Shown here: piece after piece, positions 29,637 to 31,570 of the stretch
How positions within the stretch are numbered: position 1 is the stretch's first letter
Layout of the letters: each line of letters starts with the position of its first letter
DNA from: a virus
IMG/VR virus record: IMGVR_UViG_3300048010_000237
Span: 1 to 31,570 of that record
Strand: one strand, 5' to 3'
Length of the DNA: 31,570 bases
The notes under the pieces: generated by a model
What the model was told of the DNA's origin: nothing
The model's input: the letters and a program-made list of their open reading frames with translations, nothing else
Databases searched by the model: none
Program-made: the position numbers and the translations under genes

Positions 29637-29790
29637 GATAGTCTCCAATAGTTAGTAGGCAGACCTTACAGGTTACTGACCCGTCGTCCGCGGGCTCTGG
29701 CAGGTTAATCAGGCACTTTGGGCATCTGCCCGCGTCTAACGCCTTTTGTATTACACCAGCATCCCCGAAGGGTTCCCTATTCTTCGTCAT
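29605..29790 (-). CDS. 61-aa zinc-ribbon protein
   Basis: Two CxxC pairs (GRCPKCLINLPEPADDG, VTCKVCLLTIGDYRDM) in a compact ribbon. GGGGAGG ribosome binding site before the ATG. It overlaps the upstream GTG-started gene by 14 bp and the downstream one by 32 bp. Function unknown; likely a small DNA- or protein-binding zinc module. Confidence 0.7.
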   Translation of the reverse strand: MTKNREPFGDAGVIQKALDAGRCPKCLINLPEPADDGSVTCKVCLLTIGDYRDMSKMQIKE

Positions 29791-29941
29791 TTTCGACCTC
29801 CCCTGACCCGCCGCAGAGTTCGCACTCCATCATACGGCCTTCTAGCCAGCCGCCGCGCCATGCCATAGGGGCGGGGACAGCGACTTCATATTCACACTGT
29901 CCCTCACCCCCGCACTCAGGGCAAGTAATATACTCAGGCAC
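29777..29941 (-). CDS. 54-aa zinc-finger protein (GTG start)
   Basis: ORF from GTG at 29941 (PEYITCPECGGEGQCEYEVA, then WLEGRMMECELCGGSGEVE). CPECGGEG and CELCGGSG are DnaJ-type zinc-finger half-sites. The start overlaps the stop of the 136-aa gene by 8 bp and the end overlaps the 61-aa gene by 14 bp, so the ORF fills an otherwise empty gap in a coupled chain. Confidence 0.7.
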   Translation of the reverse strand: MPEYITCPECGGEGQCEYEVAVPAPMAWRGGWLEGRMMECELCGGSGEVENDEE

Positions 29942-30344
29942 GGCCTAGATCCCTCTGGCGTTGATACCAATTACGGTTGTGCTGTTTTACGCGCTCATTA
30001 TTATTTTTGTTCCAATGCTTTTTGGAGCATTTCTTTGAACAAAACTTGCGCTGTTGACCCGTGAGCCGCGTTCCGCAGTTCGCGCAGTTTTTTCTGCCGT
30101 TCTTGCGCTTTTTAATTGGTGCGCGTTCCGGCATTGACACGACATTAGTAGGCGGGGCAGGTTCTGCGGCCTGTTTTTTAGCCTTTTCCCTAGCAAGGGC
30201 TTCGGCTACTTCGCCTTCAATTTCATAACGGAGCAAGATAGCCCGTGCGCCCAGCATTTCCATCGTGCGACGGCTCACGGCTCCTGTTTCGTCATACTCG
30301 TGCAGAACAAACTGCAAGGCATAAAGTGTATTGTGCTTTTCCAT
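29934..30344 (-). CDS. 136-aa protein with C-terminal zinc ribbon
   Basis: A helical N-terminal part (EKHNTLYALQFVLHEYDETG, RRTMEMLGARAILLRYEIEG) and a Pro/Ala linker lead to a basic zinc-ribbon end (NCANCGTRLTGQQRKFCSKK followed by CSKKHWNKNN). The CxxC...FCSxxC pattern is typical of phage zinc-binding tails. It begins behind the ACGGGAGA leader. Probably DNA-binding; function unknown. Confidence 0.7.
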   Translation of the reverse strand: MEKHNTLYALQFVLHEYDETGAVSRRTMEMLGARAILLRYEIEGEVAEALAREKAKKQAAEPAPPTNVVSMPERAPIKKRKNGRKNCANCGTRLTGQQRKFCSKKCSKKHWNKNNNERVKQHNRNWYQRQRDLGRA

Positions 30345-30350
30345 TCCGGT

Positions 30351-30382
30351 CTCCCGTATAAGAGTTGATAGAAATTATCCCA
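30351..30382 (-). promoter_or_regulatory. Extended -10 promoter and ACGGGAG leader (zinc-ribbon operon)
   Basis: Minus strand TGGGATAAT (30382-30374), followed by a leader ending in ATACGGGAG (30359-30351), a variant of the AACTACGGGAG motif, 6 nt before the ATG at 30344. A TTGACC lies 22 bp upstream, too far for a normal -35. Confidence 0.6.
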
Positions 30383-30424
30383 TACCATAGGTAAAAAAAG
30401 AGGTCAACTACATATAGTAGTTGA

Positions 30425-30583
30425 CTACTTATTTTTTAAATATTCGATACGGGTTTCTTTATAGACTTCCCACATAATGCGAAGTTGGCCGCTAATCGTG
30501 CGGCCTTCTGCTTTTGCGATTGTCTTTATCTGCTCGTAGACCTCTATCGGCACGAGAACAGACTTCCATTTGGTGATATCCAT
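30425..30583 (-). CDS. 52-aa ribbon-helix-helix-like protein
   Basis: MDITKWKSVLVPIEVYEQIK followed by TIAKAEGRTISGQLRIMWEV. A beta-strand (KSVLVPI) followed by two helices with the GRTISGQ turn is typical of CopG/Arc-type DNA-binding proteins. The length is right for one RHH unit. GGG lies 9 nt before the ATG. It is likely a transcriptional regulator; the TGGGATAAA word at its start also occurs in several promoters here. Confidence 0.7.
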   Translation of the reverse strand: MDITKWKSVLVPIEVYEQIKTIAKAEGRTISGQLRIMWEVYKETRIEYLKNK

Positions 30584-30617
30584 TAAATTTATCCCAATAT
30601 ATTGTGTTCTGTAAGCG

Positions 30618-30646
30618 AATATATAGGAGATATAGTATTAAGGCAA
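30618..30646 (-). promoter_or_regulatory. Promoter of the RHH-like gene
   Basis: Minus strand TTGCCT (30646-30641), 17-bp spacer, TATATT (30623-30618), giving a ~30-nt leader. It follows directly after the polymerase-operon terminator. Confidence 0.55.
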
Positions 30647-30647
30647 G

Positions 30648-30679
30648 CAAAAATGTGGCTCTAGGCAATGCCTAGAGCC
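30648..30679 (-). terminator. Rho-independent terminator of the polymerase operon
   Basis: Perfect 10-bp stem (GGCTCTAGGC at 30657-30666, GCCTAGAGCC at 30670-30679) with a 3-nt loop, followed by ACATTTTTG on the minus strand. It is 26 bp past the stop of the 28-aa gene. Confidence 0.88.
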
Positions 30680-30704
30680 GAGTTTAGGGAGGAAATGCGT
30701 AAAA

Positions 30705-30791
30705 CTACTTACTTTTGAGTTGGTAAATGATAATAAGCATCAGGGCTATCTGAATAGCGTCGATCCAAGGAACCCCAAAACCCGTTGTCAT
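30705..30791 (-). CDS. 28-aa single-TM peptide
   Basis: MTTGFGVPWIDAIQIALMLI followed by IIYQLKSK: one TM helix with a basic end. GAGG lies 10 nt before the ATG and the gene begins just after the polymerase stop. Function unknown. Confidence 0.5.
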   Translation of the reverse strand: MTTGFGVPWIDAIQIALMLIIIYQLKSK

Positions 30792-30792
30792 A

Positions 30793-31570
30793 TCATTCCG
30801 CCTCTCCCCAGCTTGGGCCGATCTCGACGTCACACTTGCTGGGTATCTCTAATGGTACAGCATTTTCCATAATTTTGGCAATACTTTCTGCATCTTCACG
30901 ATTTTTCACAGAAATTGCTATCTCATCGTGGATTTGAATGAGCGGGGTGCGCTCTTGTTCATAAATATTCACCATTGCTTGCTTTGTCATGTCTGCGGCG
31001 GACGCTTGGATAAGCCTGTTCAGGGCTTTGTAGGTGTATGCCCGCTTCAAACGGGTGGTCTCACCGTATTCTTTGACGGCATCTTGGTAGGGCAGAGCCT
31101 TATTCATGGCGAATGTATCGGGCTCCCAGAGGTCAAAACGGCACTTTCTGCCCAGTATAGAGCGGACAGAGCCGCTTGAGCCGCGGTCGTTGAGCCGCGC
31201 TTGGACGCCATTCATCAGGCCTTTAACAAAGGGGACACGCTCATGGTACTGACGGACTAGGCCTTTGGCTTCATCTACATCAATATCTAGCTGGTCAGAC
31301 AGTTTGTTCACCCCCATGCCATACATCATGCCAAGATTGATTGTCTTTGCCTGTTTGCGCGGGATCGACGCCATTTCTGCCACCATCGTATGGAAGTCCA
31401 TATTGGGGTCGTTGCGGTAGGCATCGACAAATTCTTCGACGCCAGCCATCTGCTTGCCGCGGGATTTGCCATATACATATGAGTAATGCACCAAGATGCG
31501 TGGTTCCTGTTGCGAGAAATCAATCGCCGCCCACTGTTCCCCCTCTTCCGGCAGGAACAGGCTACGTATG
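30793..31570 (-). CDS. polA-like: Family A DNA polymerase (PolA), C-terminal part, 5' end off window
   Basis: The frame is open to the right edge. Motif A reads DFSQQEPR (31498-31521), motif B RKQAKTINLGMMYGMG (O helix) and motif C LIQIHDEIAI, in the normal order of PolA-type polymerases. By alignment to E. coli Pol I (RRxAKxINFGxIYG) the position of Phe762 is Leu (codon 31333-31335), while Lys758 and Tyr766 are kept. The exonuclease domain lies outside the window. It is the replicative polymerase of the phage. Confidence 0.92.
   Translation of the reverse strand, partial: IRSLFLPEEGEQWAAIDFSQQEPRILVHYSYVYGKSRGKQMAGVEEFVDAYRNDPNMDFHTMVAEMASIPRKQAKTINLGMMYGMGVNKLSDQLDIDVDEAKGLVRQYHERVPFVKGLMNGVQARLNDRGSSGSVRSILGRKCRFDLWEPDTFAMNKALPYQDAVKEYGETTRLKRAYTYKALNRLIQASAADMTKQAMVNIYEQERTPLIQIHDEIAISVKNREDAESIAKIMENAVPLEIPSKCDVEIGPSWGEAE

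Noticed and set aside
1-31570. tRNA genes, CRISPR arrays, insertion sequences, integrase/att sites
   Set aside because: Looked for and not seen; no cloverleaf-like segment, spaced repeat array, transposase or recombinase motif was recognised by eye.

Overview
The window reads as part of the genome of a tailed double-stranded DNA phage, most likely a marine podovirus-type phage of a Gram-negative, plausibly alphaproteobacterial, host. Supporting this are a P22-like portal, a large terminase, an HK97-type major capsid protein, two short-tail adaptor-like proteins, no tape measure or sheath gene, a GH108 lysozyme, a 3-TM holin-like protein, a phage GroES, and a family A DNA polymerase. There are also many small Lys-rich or GGG-rich peptides of the kind common in uncultured marine phages. 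Host assignment is inference. No integrase, repressor, rRNA, tRNA, CRISPR or insertion sequence was seen. All genes but one are on the minus strand, so the map is best read from right to left.

Early/replication side (31570 to 20439). The C-terminal part of a PolA-type polymerase (Leu at the position of E. coli Phe762) enters from the right edge. It is followed by a tiny membrane peptide, a terminator, a ribbon-helix-helix-like protein and a run of four small zinc-ribbon proteins. The only plus-strand gene (28922-29335) encodes a PD-(D/E)xK nuclease. Next come short operons of small unknown proteins, a GIY-YIG homing-endonuclease-like protein, and two overlapping single-TM peptides. An AT-rich region with 9-bp TGTTACA iterons and CCTATATAGG palindromes follows. 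After it are the small terminase subunit, overlapped over 143 bp by a VRR-NUC-type nuclease gene, and another small operon. Then come three GC-rich single-gene units, each with its own promoter and GGGGC-type terminator (a DUF932-like protein, a Cys-rich protein and an 82-aa protein). The roughly 560-bp intergenic stretch before the large terminase contains a perfect chromosomal-type parS site (TGTTTCACGTGAAACA).

Late side (20438 to 1). The order is large terminase, a 342-aa unknown, P22-like portal, two small peptides, and a lysis/membrane cluster (TM proteins, holin-like, GH108 lysozyme). Next are GroES, scaffold, a structural protein, a decoration-like protein and the major capsid protein with a terminator. 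Further structural genes alternate with Lys-rich peptides, then two tail-adaptor-like proteins, a 22-residue-repeat protein and a large tail-fibre-like protein of 17-residue repeats that runs off the left edge. Genes are tightly packed, mostly with ATGA or TAATG overlaps, which suggests translational coupling.

Regulation. Several transcription units begin with a recognisable promoter (often an extended -10 of the form TGnGATAAT), frequently a small 5' hairpin, and then a conserved leader AACTACGGGAG that supplies the ribosome binding site. This recurring leader, the parS site, the iteron region and the zinc-ribbon cluster are the most interesting non-routine signals.
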